A stretch of 64,000 nucleotides of DNA, taken from NCBI GenBank assembly GCA_035048495.1, contig CM068551.1:17238248-17302247 (forward strand), written 5' to 3'. Shown here piece after piece: positions 23,632 to 35,216 of this stretch. The notes beneath the pieces were generated by a model. It was not told the DNA's origin. It was given only the letters and a program-made list of their open reading frames with translations, and did not search any database. Within the stretch, counting starts at the first letter, position 1. Each line of letters opens with the position of its first letter. The translations under genes were made by a program, and so were the position numbers. This DNA is from Euptelea pleiosperma. Its lineage: Eukaryota > Streptophyta > Magnoliopsida > Ranunculales > Eupteleaceae.

Positions 23632-23699
23632 GGCTCACGACGCATTAGGAATGCCTTTTTAGGAAACCATTCCTAATTGGCCTTCTTAGTGTTAGTCTT

Positions 23700-24590
23700 C
23701 CAAAACTATCCCATGGGTTGCCAAACTTTCTCATTTTTACCATTTATTTCAAAAAAAAAAAAAAAAAACACACCCACGATAATTTAACACGCATTGAGTA
23801 TTGAGAAAAGACATTTTGGTCCTTATTGTAAAATTCTTTTTAATTACAGACCTTGCAAGTGCCTCTCCACTAGTATTTATGAAGGTAGGATAGAAGATGG
23901 ACCAAAACCAAAACCCACTTCGATTTGTGGAAAGCTGATGTGATTAAACCAAACTGATGCACCAAAACCCACTTCTTAGTGTTATTCATCATTTTTTTGG
24001 CTCCATGGTCAACCCTCACAACCAATTCACTGAAGCCTTAGGCCACTTAATGTAAGCCACGTGGCAGTTTAGTCCCAGTTTGGGGAGGATTACCAGGAAA
24101 ATTCGTACCCCCTAAGTAGTAGTGGTCTTAGTTAGGCCTTAAGTCACTTGCTTTAACTAGACCCAAAACAATGAATTGAAAATGGAGATAGCGCGGAATG
24201 ATGGTAAGTGAAGAAGTATGGCCATCAATATCTACATCTAAAGTCAAAGATTCGATTTTACATACTATAAGGGTTGTTTGGTTGCAAAGATAACTCAATT
24301 CGAAATTGTGTTAATTGGGCATAAATGGCATAATTGTATTCTCTATAAAAGATGGTTTGCACTTACACCCATCTGACCCTATTTGGATAGAGTCGGGACA
24401 AAGATGACAGAATTGCTCACTTTAGTATTCTAAAACACGGACTGGATGGCTCCATCTTCATTTTTCCCAACTGGTCGAACCGGTGAACCTGTTTGACCAG
24501 TTGGGACAACAAATTTACATGGTTCGACACTCACGGGTGAGAAGAGCTCTTTCAGTATCTCTGAATGTATGAGAAAACCCCAACACCCTT
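23700..24590. repeat. Direct duplication, copy 1 (about 24010-24420)
   Basis: From about 24010 to 24420 the sequence is repeated in the same orientation at about 27360-27800: gtaagccacgtgg, tggccttagttaggcct, gaaatgatggta, tctacatctaaagtcaa, tttgggtgcaaagataa and catctgaccct occur in the same order. No coding sequence is seen in either copy, nor in 23700-24010. Confidence 0.7.
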
Positions 24591-24591
24591 T

Positions 24592-24613
24592 TATATATAT
24601 ATATATATATATA
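24592..24613. repeat. (TA)n microsatellite
   Basis: Run of TA dinucleotides. Confidence 0.95.
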
Positions 24614-24848
24614 ATTTCAGGTACAGTAAAATATTCGAGCATTATTTGAGGTACTCAAATCCAAAGGTCAGAAATTATTAATCAAGCTAATTTGTGGTAT
24701 GTAGGTCCACCTAGGGATGGGCCAAACATCCATTAAGTTAGTGGTCTCTAGGAGTATGCTACATGGCTCATACTGTGCGCGCTCTGTCGCCAACGCCGTC
24801 ATAAAAATGGAAGGCTGATATGGTCAATCCAAATTGTTGGTTTGGAGT

Positions 24849-25222
24849 CCAGTTTTGCTCAGGAAGGTGTTTGCTCAGACAATCGGACGATCACAAAGAG
24901 CCATAAGATCCACGTGGCACACTCTTCAAGACCATTGACCATATGGATGTTTGGCTCATCCCTAGGTGGCTTACAAACCAAAAATAATATTGATTATCGA
25001 TTTCTAGCCATGGATATCTGAATACCCAAAATAATGCTCGAATCACTCAGTTGACAATCAACCCATGAAAAGACTTGAATCCAAATGGTTAGAACTCACC
25101 AATCAAGCTGATTTTTGGTCTGTAGGCCCACCCAGGGATTGGCCAAACATCCATACTGTCAGTGGTCTCGAAGAGTGTGTCACGTGGCTCGACGTTCATG
25201 ATTGTCCTGAGCAAAACTGGAC
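24849..25222. mobile_element. Fold-back MITE
   Basis: The left arm begins ccagttttgctcagga and contains cacgtggcacactcttcaag, ggatgtttgg and caaaccaaaaat. The right arm, inverted, has the same words in the same order for about 145 bp. The sequence at 24640-24780 is a partial second member. The shared core words recur at 13490-13610, 28341-28690 and 49600-49983. Confidence 0.75.
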
Positions 25223-25439
25223 TCTGGTTTGCTAGGCCCCCAAAAGGAGAGAAACTTTAGTCTGTGGAGCATTTTTCCCAATGGAGCCCATAAAAATTCG
25301 CTATGGTTCTTTCAGACCCATTGACCCAGGAATGATTGGCCCACCCAGATTGCATGGGTAGTGATCATCAACCAAGTTGGATTGAAACATTTATTTGGAT
25401 ACCCAGACTGAATGGCTAGAGATCATAGTTCAAAGTCTC

Positions 25440-25618
25440 TGGATCGGAGGGCTCCGATCCTGATCCAGATCGGTGGCTGGATCGGTCGGATCGGCCAACT
25501 CGCCCTGAGACGGTGTGAAAATCCTTCAAAAAACAGAGAACTCGGCGAGACAGACATGGTTTGGATCGGATCGGTGGGCTCCGATCCCGATCCAGACCAG
25601 GATCGGCAGAGACTTTGA
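25440..25618. mobile_element. GGATCGG-rich short inverted-repeat element
   Basis: It starts tcaaagtctctgg and ends gatcggcagagactttga (inverted ends of about 12 bp). Inside are repeated gatcggatcggtgggctccg words. A relative lies at about 27862-27997, ending cgagactttgaa. Weak flanking match gatca on both sides. Confidence 0.55.
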
Positions 25619-25959
25619 GATCACCAACCAGGCTGATTCGGTGCTTAGGTCCATCAAGTGGTGGGCCCAATAAATCTGGGGTTAGTGGACTTGAAAGCGT
25701 GTACCAAGCCGTGCGTTTTTATGCATTCCACAACCGCGTGGAAAAATGCTCCGCGGCAGAAAAGAAAAAAAAATCCTCCAAAAGGATTGGCCATATTGTA
25801 CTTTTACCAGTCAATGGCAGCCATTGAATTCCAAGTTTTTAAGAGAAAATTAAGGAACCAATCTCTTCTTTGCTACTTGCAGGGGTGACGTTTGCCGTTC
25901 ACCACCATGCTCTGTATGGTCTAAACTCTAAAGTTTTCTAGAAACAATTCCAAGTCAGC

Positions 25960-26215
25960 CTGTAATTTTGACCCGTGGCTCAGCCCAGCCCAATATGGTC
26001 CTCGGCCGGGCTGCCCCCTGAGACCCGGCCCGACCATCTTCATTTTGTTATTTGCTTTTTCTATTGTTTTAAAATTAACCGGGCTCAACTCGGCCCGCCC
26101 ATATGGCCTTGGGCCGGGCCTAAGCTCAGGAGCCTGACCCGTCAATGTAGACAGCCTGGCCTTGCCCAGCCCGACCCGGCCATTCAGGCCAAATCGCTAG
26201 GCTGAATTCTAAGAC
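25960..26215. repeat. GGCCCGG-rich dispersed repeat
   Basis: GC-rich islands cggccgggctg, gacccggcccgacc and tgggccgggcc stand out from the AT-rich surroundings. No coding frame has support. Likely another short non-autonomous element; boundaries unclear. Confidence 0.4.
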
Positions 26216-27860
26216 CAAATTGCTAGGCTTAATTCTAATACTAAGGGCCCTTTGAATTTCCATTTTCAAAAAAAATATTTTATTTTATTATAAATAAAGT
26301 CTTTTCTGGAAATATATTTTTGAAAATGTGTTTTTCTTAAGAGGCCATTTGGGTCATCATTAATGCAAAATGTCTTTATCTTCTCTTGGTGGGCTCCACC
26401 ACTATATTTGATGAGATTGATAGATGGAGAGTGATGGGAGTGTAGGGTTTCTTGGTTTATTATGTTCATTGAACTAGCAAAATTCTAAAAAAAATGTTTT
26501 TTTAGCTTGAAAAACAATTTTTAAGGTTTTTTTTTTATAAAAAAGACTTTTTGGCTTAAAATATATCTTTAAAATGGTAATCCAAACAATATGTAATTTT
26601 GAAAAAACTAATAAAGGCGATCCAAACAGGTAAATGTTTATAAAAGCTTTATGGATAACACTTTTTGACTTAGAAAGCAAACAAACAAAAAAATTCCCGA
26701 TCTTGAAGAACCGTACATGGCCTAGGGGAAGAATAAGGTGGCAAAACACAGAGACCCTTTTGAGCCTATCATAGCCTATTTGGTACGTGAGTAAAAGAGT
26801 TCCAATGACGAATATTTAGCAAGACGAATATTATCTTGGCTAAATCTTTGAGCATATCAATATTTAACAACGTTTGGTATTTGTATTAGCTAGCTTACTT
26901 CATTATCTTTCAATTTATGTGTGTCCCATATATTAAAGTAAGTCAAATATGGGTTAAGCGAGTGTGGGACCCACATATTAGGTCAAAAGATTAAAAAAAA
27001 AACTCATTTTTATCTTTTTTATATATATTCAAAAACTCGTTTTGATTGAAAATAGTGATTTTCCCATGAGAAAATAAAATTTTCCCACCAAAGCTTATTA
27101 ATTGGTGTGAAGTATTTACTCAGGGAAGAGAGAGGTGATCAAATGTTTTTCCCACCGCGGTAGGCAAATTTGTGGGCCTGACTAAATATTCGGCGTGGGC
27201 AAGTTGCAGCCAAACGCGCCCAGGCAAATATTAGCGCGCGCGAATATTTTATTTTCCCGCCGCGATGGCCTACCAAACATCGAATCATGACTAATTAAGG
27301 AATACCGATTAAGTTAGGTGCTGTTTGGCCATAGGAGTGAAGCTCCGTGAACTACCCTAACACCCAATTCGCGTCCACCTAAGCCTTAGCCACTTGATGT
27401 AAGCCACGTGGTGATCATGGACCCACATGAAATACTTGTCAATACCATTAAGAGACCATTGACACCACCTCCCCACAATCTCCATTTTCAAATCACGTTT
27501 GGGAACACTTGGAAAATACATGCCCCCAAAAGTTGTGGCCTTAGTTAGGCCTCAAAGTCAAAGAAAATGAACTCCTTTGACTTGACCGAATAGAATGGAC
27601 TGAAATGGAGATGCTGAGAAATGATGGTACGTTAAAGTATCACCATCCATAACTACATCTAAAGTCAATGTGTTCTAAAAAAATAAAGTTAAAGAAATTG
27701 ATTTTACTTACTTAAAGGGGTGTTTGGGTGCAAAGATAATTCAACTCGGATGCAGCCATCTGACCCTGTTTGGATGAGTACGACAAGGATGCCAGCTGCT
27801 TACATCAATAAACCGTCTCCCAAAATGGTCTGAGTCAGCATCAACCTAGAAAAATGTTCC
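26216..27860. repeat. Intergenic, with direct duplication copy 2 (about 27360-27800)
   Basis: AT-rich DNA without genes up to about 27350. Then comes the second copy of the 24010-24420 segment, 3.3 kb from the first. A GCGCGC-rich patch lies at 27220-27245 (aatattagcgcgcgcgaata). Confidence 0.6.
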
Positions 27861-28340
27861 ATAATGGCCGATCGGTCCGATCCAGAACGGGATCGGCCCA
27901 TCTCACCCGAGACAAAGAGCCTGGTCTGGATCGGATCGGTGGGCTCCGATCCCAATCCGGATCGCCCGATCCAAACCTGGATCGGTCGAGACTTTGAACC
28001 AAGATTGTGGGATTGTGGGTCGCCCCACGCATCTACAAGTCCATGTGGTGCCCAACTGGTGGCACATTTTGATTGGTGTAAATTGTAAATTGCACGATAT
28101 GTCGATGTCAATGTGTGCTGCTCTAAAAATGCCATGTAGCACACTTTTTTGGGCCACCGACCGCATGGATGTTTGGTGGCTTTGGCCTACCCTTTCACAC
28201 CATAAATCAGCACTCCACACGAAAAAGTAGAAGGTTCCGAGTTCAACTCTCCTGGCCACCTTGGAAAGAGTAGGGTATTAAATGGCTCAGTTCACATTAA
28301 CTCTCCCAATACACTCCGGCTCTGCTCGGCTGACAGATCT

Positions 28341-28690
28341 AAAATGGCAGATAAAATGACAGGGACACAATATAAGCCACGTAGCATACTGTTACAGGAC
28401 ACTGACCATATGGCTGTTTTTCCTATCCCCTGGTGGACCTACGAACCAAAAATCAGCCTGATTAGTGATTTATAGACCTTGGATTGGACTTATTTTCATG
28501 GGCTGATCTCAACTGTGGGAATTTGAGCAGTATTTGAGGTACAAAGATGCAACGCTTATAAATCACTAATCAGCTGCTTTTTGGTTTGTAGATCCGCCAT
28601 GGGATAGGACAAACATCCGTACGGTCAGAGTCCTGTAACAGTGTTCTGCGTGTCTTATATTGTGTCCTTGTCATTTACCTGCCATTTTAT
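28341..28690. mobile_element. Fold-back MITE just upstream of RLK-D
   Basis: The two arms of about 135 bp are near-perfect inverted copies: aaaatggcag, gacagggacacaatataagc, ctgttacaggac and caaaaatcagc on the left, with the inverse order on the right ending gtcatttacctgccatttta. The spacer of about 100 bp (cttattttcatgggctgatc) is shared with 19890-19960. The right end lies 240 bp from the RLK-D start, inside its probable promoter. Confidence 0.8.
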
Positions 28691-28930
28691 ATCTCTCAAC
28701 GGAGCCCAACCCATTTGAAAATTATCAAAGAAGAGAAATTTTCAAAAGCACAAGAGAAAAAAACACAAAATTGGAGTGAAATACAGACAATCTTTTTAAA
28801 TTATTTTTTCCAACCGCTTTTAATGATTGACTTTGACATGGGATTTTGAGCCTGCCTTCAAATTTAAATGAAAAAACAAGGGAGTAGAAAGGCCATTGTA
28901 CAGAAAATTTCAGTTATTACAGGTGCAGCC

Positions 28931-31900
28931 ATGGAAAGAACATTTCAGAAAACAGTTTTCTGTCTCTTCCTCTCATTAGCAATAGTAGAAATCTCAGCAC
29001 AAAAAGAAGCAGAAGCTTTGTTGAGATGGAAGAACAGTTTGAATTCTCACTCTCTTACTTCATGGTCTCTCACCAATGGAAGCAGCAGTCCTTGCAACTG
29101 GACTGGAATTCGATGCAACAGAGTCATGGATGTCATTGAGATAAACCTTTCCAACTCAGGACTCGACGGCACTCTCGACCAATTCGACTTCACAGTCTTT
29201 CCAAATCTCACCTCCCTCAATCTCAATCTCAACAACTTGGTTGGAGCAATCCCAATTCAAATTGGGTTGCTTTCGAAACTCATTTATCTTGATCTGGGTA
29301 GCAACAATTTCACATATACGATCCCCTCGGAGTTCGGAAGCCTCTTTGAACTCCGCCAGCTTAACGTCTCCAACAATTCGCTCACCGGTGCAATTCCGTA
29401 TCAGCTCAGCGACCTACAAAAGGTATGGGATCTCAATCTTGGTGGAAACTATCTAGCAAATCCCGACACAGTTCGTTATAAAGGCATGCCATCATTGACA
29501 TACCTCCGGATCAATCTCAATTCTCTGGAACCAGAGGTCCCCCTGTTCATCTTTCAGTGTCCTAAGTTAATCTATCTTGACTTGTCTGAAAATCTTATCA
29601 CAGGTCCAATTCCAGTTCAACTTGCAACTAGTCTTAAGAACCTTGAGTTCCTTAACCTGACTTCTAATTCTTTCGAGGGACCGATTCCAGCGGAAATCTG
29701 GAACCTTACCAAACTTAGAGACTTGAGGCTGGGAAAAAACAACCTGAATGGTACGATACCGCACGAAATCGGTCTCTTGTTCAACCTCAGAATCCTGGAA
29801 TTGCGAGAGAATCTGTTTAGTGGACCAATACCATCTTCAATAGGAAATCTTACAATGCTGCAGAGGTTAGATCTTGGGAGTGCAGGCTTGAATTACAGCA
29901 TCCCAAATGAGCTTGGCTTTTGCAAAAACCTTGCTTTTCTTGAACTGTCAATAAACAACCTTTCAGGTCCCTTGCCTCCTTCCATGGCTTCACTAACACA
30001 AATTTCTGAGCTTGGAATTTCTGGCAATCAACTATCTGGTGAAATTCTTCCATATTTCCTATCCAATTGGACCCAACTCATTTCCTTGCAATTCCAGAAG
30101 AACAAACTCACAGGAATAATTCCTTCTGAAATTGGGTTGCTCCATAAGCTCAAATTTTTATACCTATTTGAGAACCAATTATCAGGTTCCATACCTTGGG
30201 AGATTGGAAACTTGTTGAATTTGACACAGCTTGACTTGTCCGAAAACCTTCTTACCGGTATAATCCCATCGAGCATAGGAAACTTAACTAGGATTTCAAG
30301 CATGAGTTTCTTTAGTAACCAACTCAATGGAATCCTTCCCCAGGAAATAGGTAACATGGAGAGCCTAATTGAGCTTGATTTGAGCTCAAACATGCTGCAA
30401 GGAACCTTGCCTTCATCGATAACCCGCCTACAAAACTTGGTTCTCTTCTATATTTCAAATAACAGATTCTCTGGTAGTATACCCCAAGATTTTGGCCCCA
30501 GTTCTCTCACAAATGTCAGCTTCGCCTACAACAACTTCTCCAGCAATCTCCCTCCCCAAATTTGTGGAGGGGGGCAGCTCATATACTTGTCAGCCAACAG
30601 AAATAGACTACAGGGACTGATTCCTGAAAGCCTTAGAAACTGCACTGGATTAATTAGAGTTCGCCTTGAAGAGAACCTCCTTGAAGGAGACATCAAAAAT
30701 GCATTTGGGGTATACCCAAATCTGGTGTACATTGACTTGGGCGATAACCGACTGTCTGGTGAATTGTCACCAAATTGGGGAGAAAGTACGAATCTCTCGT
30801 TCTTCCGAGTATCCGCCAATTTAATATCAGGCAAAATCCCATCGGCGATCAGCAATTTGAAAAGTCTGCGAGACCTTGGCCTTTCTTCTAATCAACTAAC
30901 TGGAGAAATTCCAGTCGAGCTCTTTGATTCTGCTTCACTTCTCTTCAAACTGAATTTGAGCAGCAATCAGCTCTCAGGGCAGATACCAGCAGAGATTGGA
31001 AAGCTATCACGTCTACAAATTTTGGACTTGTCAGGAAACACTCTAAGTGGGCCAATACCAGAGAAACTTGGCGATTGCGAAGATCTAATATCGTTGAAAC
31101 TTGGCGATAATGACTTAAATGGGACAATCCCATTCCAGCTCGGAAACCTAGTGGCCTTACAGACTGTCCTAGACCTCAGTCAAAATTCATTCACTGGAGA
31201 GATATCGCCACAGCTGGGGAAGTTGAGATCATTAGAAAATTTGAATCTTTCTCACAATAGGCTTTCAGGTTCAATACCCACTGCCCTGCGGGATTTGAAT
31301 AGCCTTCAGTCTGTTGATGTATCATATAACAACCTCGAGGGTCCAGTTCCAGAACTTAAGGCCTTTCAACAAGTTCCTGCATTGGAAGGTAATCCAGGTC
31401 TGTGCAGCGACAAGGTGCAAGGTTTGAGCCCTTGTAGTAGCAATTCTTCGTCTATAAACCCCAGAAACAATAACCAAAAACTGGTAATTGCTGTGGTTGT
31501 TCCGATAGGTGCTGCCATAATTCTTATATCACTTTTGTTCGGAATCTTCATTTACTGCCGTACTCTCAGAGATGACCCCGATGAAGAAAACCATGATTCA
31601 GGTGGTGACAGCTCATTCTCGGTATGGAATTATGATGGGAGACTAGTGTTTAAGGATATTATCAATGCAACAGAGAATTTCAATGAGAAGCATTGCATAG
31701 GGAAAGGTGGACAAGGGATTGTGTACAAAGCACTGCTTCCTAATGGCGACGTCTTCGCTGTAAAGCGTCTTCACACGTCATCGTCCGATGAAAATGGGTC
31801 TTCTGAGGATGACCAGGACAAGAATTTTGAGTCCGAAATACATGCGCTGGCAGAAATACGGCACCGGAATATTGTAAAGATGTATGGATTCTCTTCAATT

Positions 31901-33282
31901 AAGGGATGCATGTTTTTGGTATATGAGTTCATGGAGAGGGGTAGTTTGGGTGAGTTGTTGTATGGGGAAAGAGAAGCAAGGATGTTGAACTGGATGATGA
32001 GGTTGAAGGTTATCAAAGGTGTGGCACATGCTTTGTCTTACTTGCACCATGACTGCACACCACCTATCGTGCACCGGGACATTTCAGGAAATAACATTTT
32101 ATTGGATTCGAAATTCGAACCTAAGATATCAGACTTTGGGACTGCAAGGTTGCTGAGAGTTGGTGAGTCTAACTGGACGGCACCAGTCGGCTCATATGGC
32201 TACATTGCACCAGGTAAGTTTGTTCTTCTCCTAACCTGAAGCAGTTCTATTAATAACTTGTTTGGGGTTTTTCTTCTTCCTACTTGTTTTGGACAAATTC
32301 CAAACACCCCATAGTTCAAAAAAAATTTGGAGCACTAAATATCATTGTCTTTTAGGTTGTTTCTCAGCTAAAACAGATAGGCTCTGTATGGTTGCCCTGA
32401 ATAAGTTTTCTAGAAATGATTTTGCATATAAATGTCATACAAGACTTTTTCTGTATCAACACTTCCCTGACATACAAATCTTTTTCTGTAGAACTTTTTG
32501 TTGATCACCATACCAAGCCTAAATGCCATAAAACTTTTTCTGTATCAACACTTTCCGACGTACAAATCCTTTTTCTGTAAAACTTTTTGTTGATCACCAT
32601 ACAGAACCTAAGGCTGGGAGTTTCGATTACAAAGAATAGGGAAATTTGCTTCAAAAATGTTTATTTCTAAGATCCAAAATAAAGAAACGTAAATTTGAGG
32701 CTTGCATTCAACAAAATGTTTATTCGAATTTGTTTTCCTTCAAAATTTGAGGTTTCTTTATCTTTCAAAATGTTTATTCAATTTAGTGAAATTAAAAGAA
32801 AAGAACCCTGCAATCTTAAATAGCTATTGAAAGATAAGTATAAGAGTGGCATTCAGCAAGATTAAGGAAATTAGCTAACCACCATGTTATCTTACATTTA
32901 CTTATTCATGTCTTTACTGCGTATTGCAGAGCTTGCTACTATGATGAAGGTGACAGAGAAATGTGATGTATACAGTTTTGGAGTAGTCGCATTGGAAGTA
33001 GTAATTGGAAAACACCCCGGCGAACTCCTTTCGCACCTACAATCGGAAGGAAATGACCTGCTTCTAATGAATGCGTTAGACCAACGCCTTCCACCTCCAA
33101 CAGGTTTCATTCAACAAGAGCTAGTTTTGGTGGCGATCCTTGCTTTGGCATGCACACGTACAAATCCCAGGTCTCGACCCACCATGGATCAAGTGTCTAG
33201 TGAACTGTCTGCACAAACATATCTGCCTCTCTCTGAGCCTTTTCACATGCTCACGCTGCAAAAATTGATGAATATTTTCTGA
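28931..33282 (+). CDS. RLK-D: MIK2-like LRR receptor kinase, 1,211 aa
   Basis: Exon 1 is 28931-32213 and exon 2 is 32930-33282. The 716-bp GT-AG intron is in phase 1 at the APE Glu, as in RLK-A and B. Plasma-membrane receptor kinase. Order: signal peptide (about 1-24, cleavage near ISAQ), LRRNT with CNWTGIRC, about 30 LRRs to residue ~815, GLCSD..LSPC, transmembrane helix about 850-875, kinase. Kinase landmarks: glycine loop GKGGQGIV near 924, Lys about 945, HRD about 1048-1050, DFG about 1068-1070, then [14 protein letters not shown] in exon 2. Catalytic residues are intact. I chose the ATG at 28931, not the in-frame ATG 63 bp upstream, because it starts a normal signal peptide. It is a clear paralogue of A and B but diverged throughout, including the kinase, so the split is old. 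Confidence 0.93.
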
Positions 33283-33289
33283 GAAAAAT

Positions 33290-34013
33290 ATATTTTAAGG
33301 AAACTGTAGATAATATAAATATAAAGATACCTTCATATCAGTATAGTTTCTTTTATAATTCCAATCTTTTTGATTTCCTTCTCTCAGATGGTTCACAAAC
33401 CAATTATGGCTCTCTAGTAGTCAAAACAAAAGTGTGATCAAAGTGAATAGGTACTGCAAACTCAAACTCCATGAATGAGACATTACTGCACACCATCGGT
33501 GTGCATGACATCGACATGGGCAACCCAAACAATATCCTAAAATTAGCATCATTCAGATGTGAAGGAGGTAATCAGATCAGATTTTTCATACCAACTCTTT
33601 CTAGATTTTTCATTATCCTCAGTAGACCAAAATAACTCCCATACAGTATAGATGGCTCACTGATTCATCCATCCACAAGGCCAAAAGTTTGGTTGGGCAG
33701 AGGATCTCAAATTCATTGATATAGAGATAAATCTAGGACACCTTAACTTATAATGTTAAAGACTCATGTAAAAAAAAGGTTTATCTATCTGATGGTTAGT
33801 CAGTATATATTGTATGGGCCAAACTTACATAAACAGCATTTAGGTAGAACATGGAAATTAAATTCCCTGACACTTTCAACAGGTTTAAATAAGAATTTTC
33901 ATGTCCATGTCCACAGAAGAATGATAAATATACTAAACTCAGAAAGTTCAGATAGCTGGTTAAGGGGTACACTGAATTGAAACATAGCTCTGTTTTTCCG
34001 TGTTGTTTATATA
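33290..34013. other. 3' flank of RLK-D, no gene seen
   Basis: AT-rich non-coding sequence. No transposon ends or conserved frame recognised. Confidence 0.6.
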
Positions 34014-34185
34014 CTAATGGGTGCCCCGTGCCATCGGCACTCCTCGACAAAGAATTTGCCAAAATCAGGTGAGTGGCGGAGATCCACGGTCCATTTGGGG
34101 GAGGATTAGATCACGGCCCTTCTTTGTTGATGCTTATAAGAGGAGGTATAAGTAGGGAGACAACCAATGTGTTTTGTTATATAGA
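34014..34185 (-). mobile_element. Helitron-like short unit 1
   Basis: A 172-bp unit. Read on the minus strand it starts TCTATATAACAAAACA and ends with a short stem (gtgccgatggcac), then ggggcacccattag. This is the Helitron arrangement (5' TC, 3' hairpin close to CTRR), here with TTAG in place of CTAG. Too short to code. The following tract (34186-34440) is a partial unit with a decayed 19399-type MITE. Confidence 0.6.
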
Positions 34186-34499
34186 ATAGTAAATAGCCCA
34201 AGCCCACAGCACTCTCCGACAAAAGCGTTTGCAAAAATTGGGTGCCTTCGGCACTCAAACGGTATAACGGACTGGGCCGTTACCGTTTTTTCCATTGGAT
34301 TGTAACGCACAGAGGGAGAAATGGGAAATAACAGAAATAACAAAAAATAACGGTGTTGAAATTTAAATTTTGAATAAATTGAGGTCAAATGAGGCGGATT
34401 GAGTGGACGAAATCTAACTGTCCACATTAGATCGATGGATTTGATCTCAACCACTCTTTATCTAACCGTCCACATTAGATGGATGGATAAGATAAGAGA

Positions 34500-34883
34500 A
34501 TACAACTGAGTTGTCTTGATATATGCGTGGGTGGCCCGTGCCCGCGGCACTTTCCGACAAAGTGTTTGTCAAATTCGGGTGGGAGTTAATCTCAGCCATC
34601 GATATGAAGCATAGTGCATCTCAGCCACTCATTAAACCATTAAATTTCCATTAAATTCTATTTTTTTAAAATTTTAAAATTTCAAATTTTAAATTTTGAA
34701 TTTCAGCACCACTTTTTTTCCATTAAAATCCATTTTTTCCATTTTTGCCCCTGGCCGTTTCAATCCGTTTTAACGGTCATTTTAATGGTTACACCCCTCT
34801 CGAGGCATAAAAAGTGGGGCTCCTGAGCCTGACCCTTGGGCTATATGTAAATCCAACCCTTTTCATTCCTTATATGTAGGTAA
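34500..34883. mobile_element. Partial Helitron-like unit and MITE relic
   Basis: 34527-34625 repeats the unit words (gggtggcccgtgcccgcggc, actttccgacaaag) but lacks the TC end. 34610-34800 is a decayed copy of the 19399-type hAT MITE (tttaaattttgaatttcagc, gttttaacgg). Nothing codes. Confidence 0.5.
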
Positions 34884-35044
34884 ATAGTATGTGACCCATG
34901 CCCACGGCACTCATCGACAAAGCGTTTGTCAAAATTAGGTGTGAGTGGCTGAGATCCACCGTCCATTTGGTGTGATAAGATCTCGGCCATCCTTTATGAA
35001 GCCGGATAAGGGGGGGAGACAACCGTCCTGTTTTGTTATATAGA
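34884..35044 (-). mobile_element. Helitron-like short unit 2
   Basis: About 161 bp. On the minus strand it starts TCTATATAACAAAACAGG and ends near gtcacatactat, so the 3' CTAG is degraded. Its TC end at 35044 directly touches the CTAG end of unit 3 at 35045. Confidence 0.6.
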
Positions 35045-35216
35045 CTAGTGGGTGCCCCGTGCCATCGGCACTCTTCGACAAAGAATTTGCCAAAATCAGG
35101 TGAGTGGCGGAGATCCACCGTCCATTTGGGGGCGGATTAGATCTCGGCCCTTCTTTGTTGATGCTTATAAGAGGAGGTATAAGTAGGGAGACAACCAATG
35201 TGTTTTGTTATATAGA
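35045..35216 (-). mobile_element. Helitron-like short unit 3
   Basis: 172 bp. On the minus strand it starts TCTATATAACAAAACACA and ends gtgccgatggcac, then ggggcacccactag, followed by T. This is a complete TC...CTAG arrangement with the 3' stem. It is nearly identical to unit 1 because both lie in the 34014-34440 / 35045-35487 duplication. Confidence 0.65.

Noticed and set aside
27800..28259. Frames of 74-118 codons over the gatcgg-rich element
   Set aside because: Frames overlap on both strands, come from GC-rich repeat words without stops, and show no domain.
28868..28930. Upstream in-frame ATG as start of RLK-D
   Set aside because: It would put 21 polar residues before the signal peptide. 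The ATG at 28931 gives a normal secretory start.
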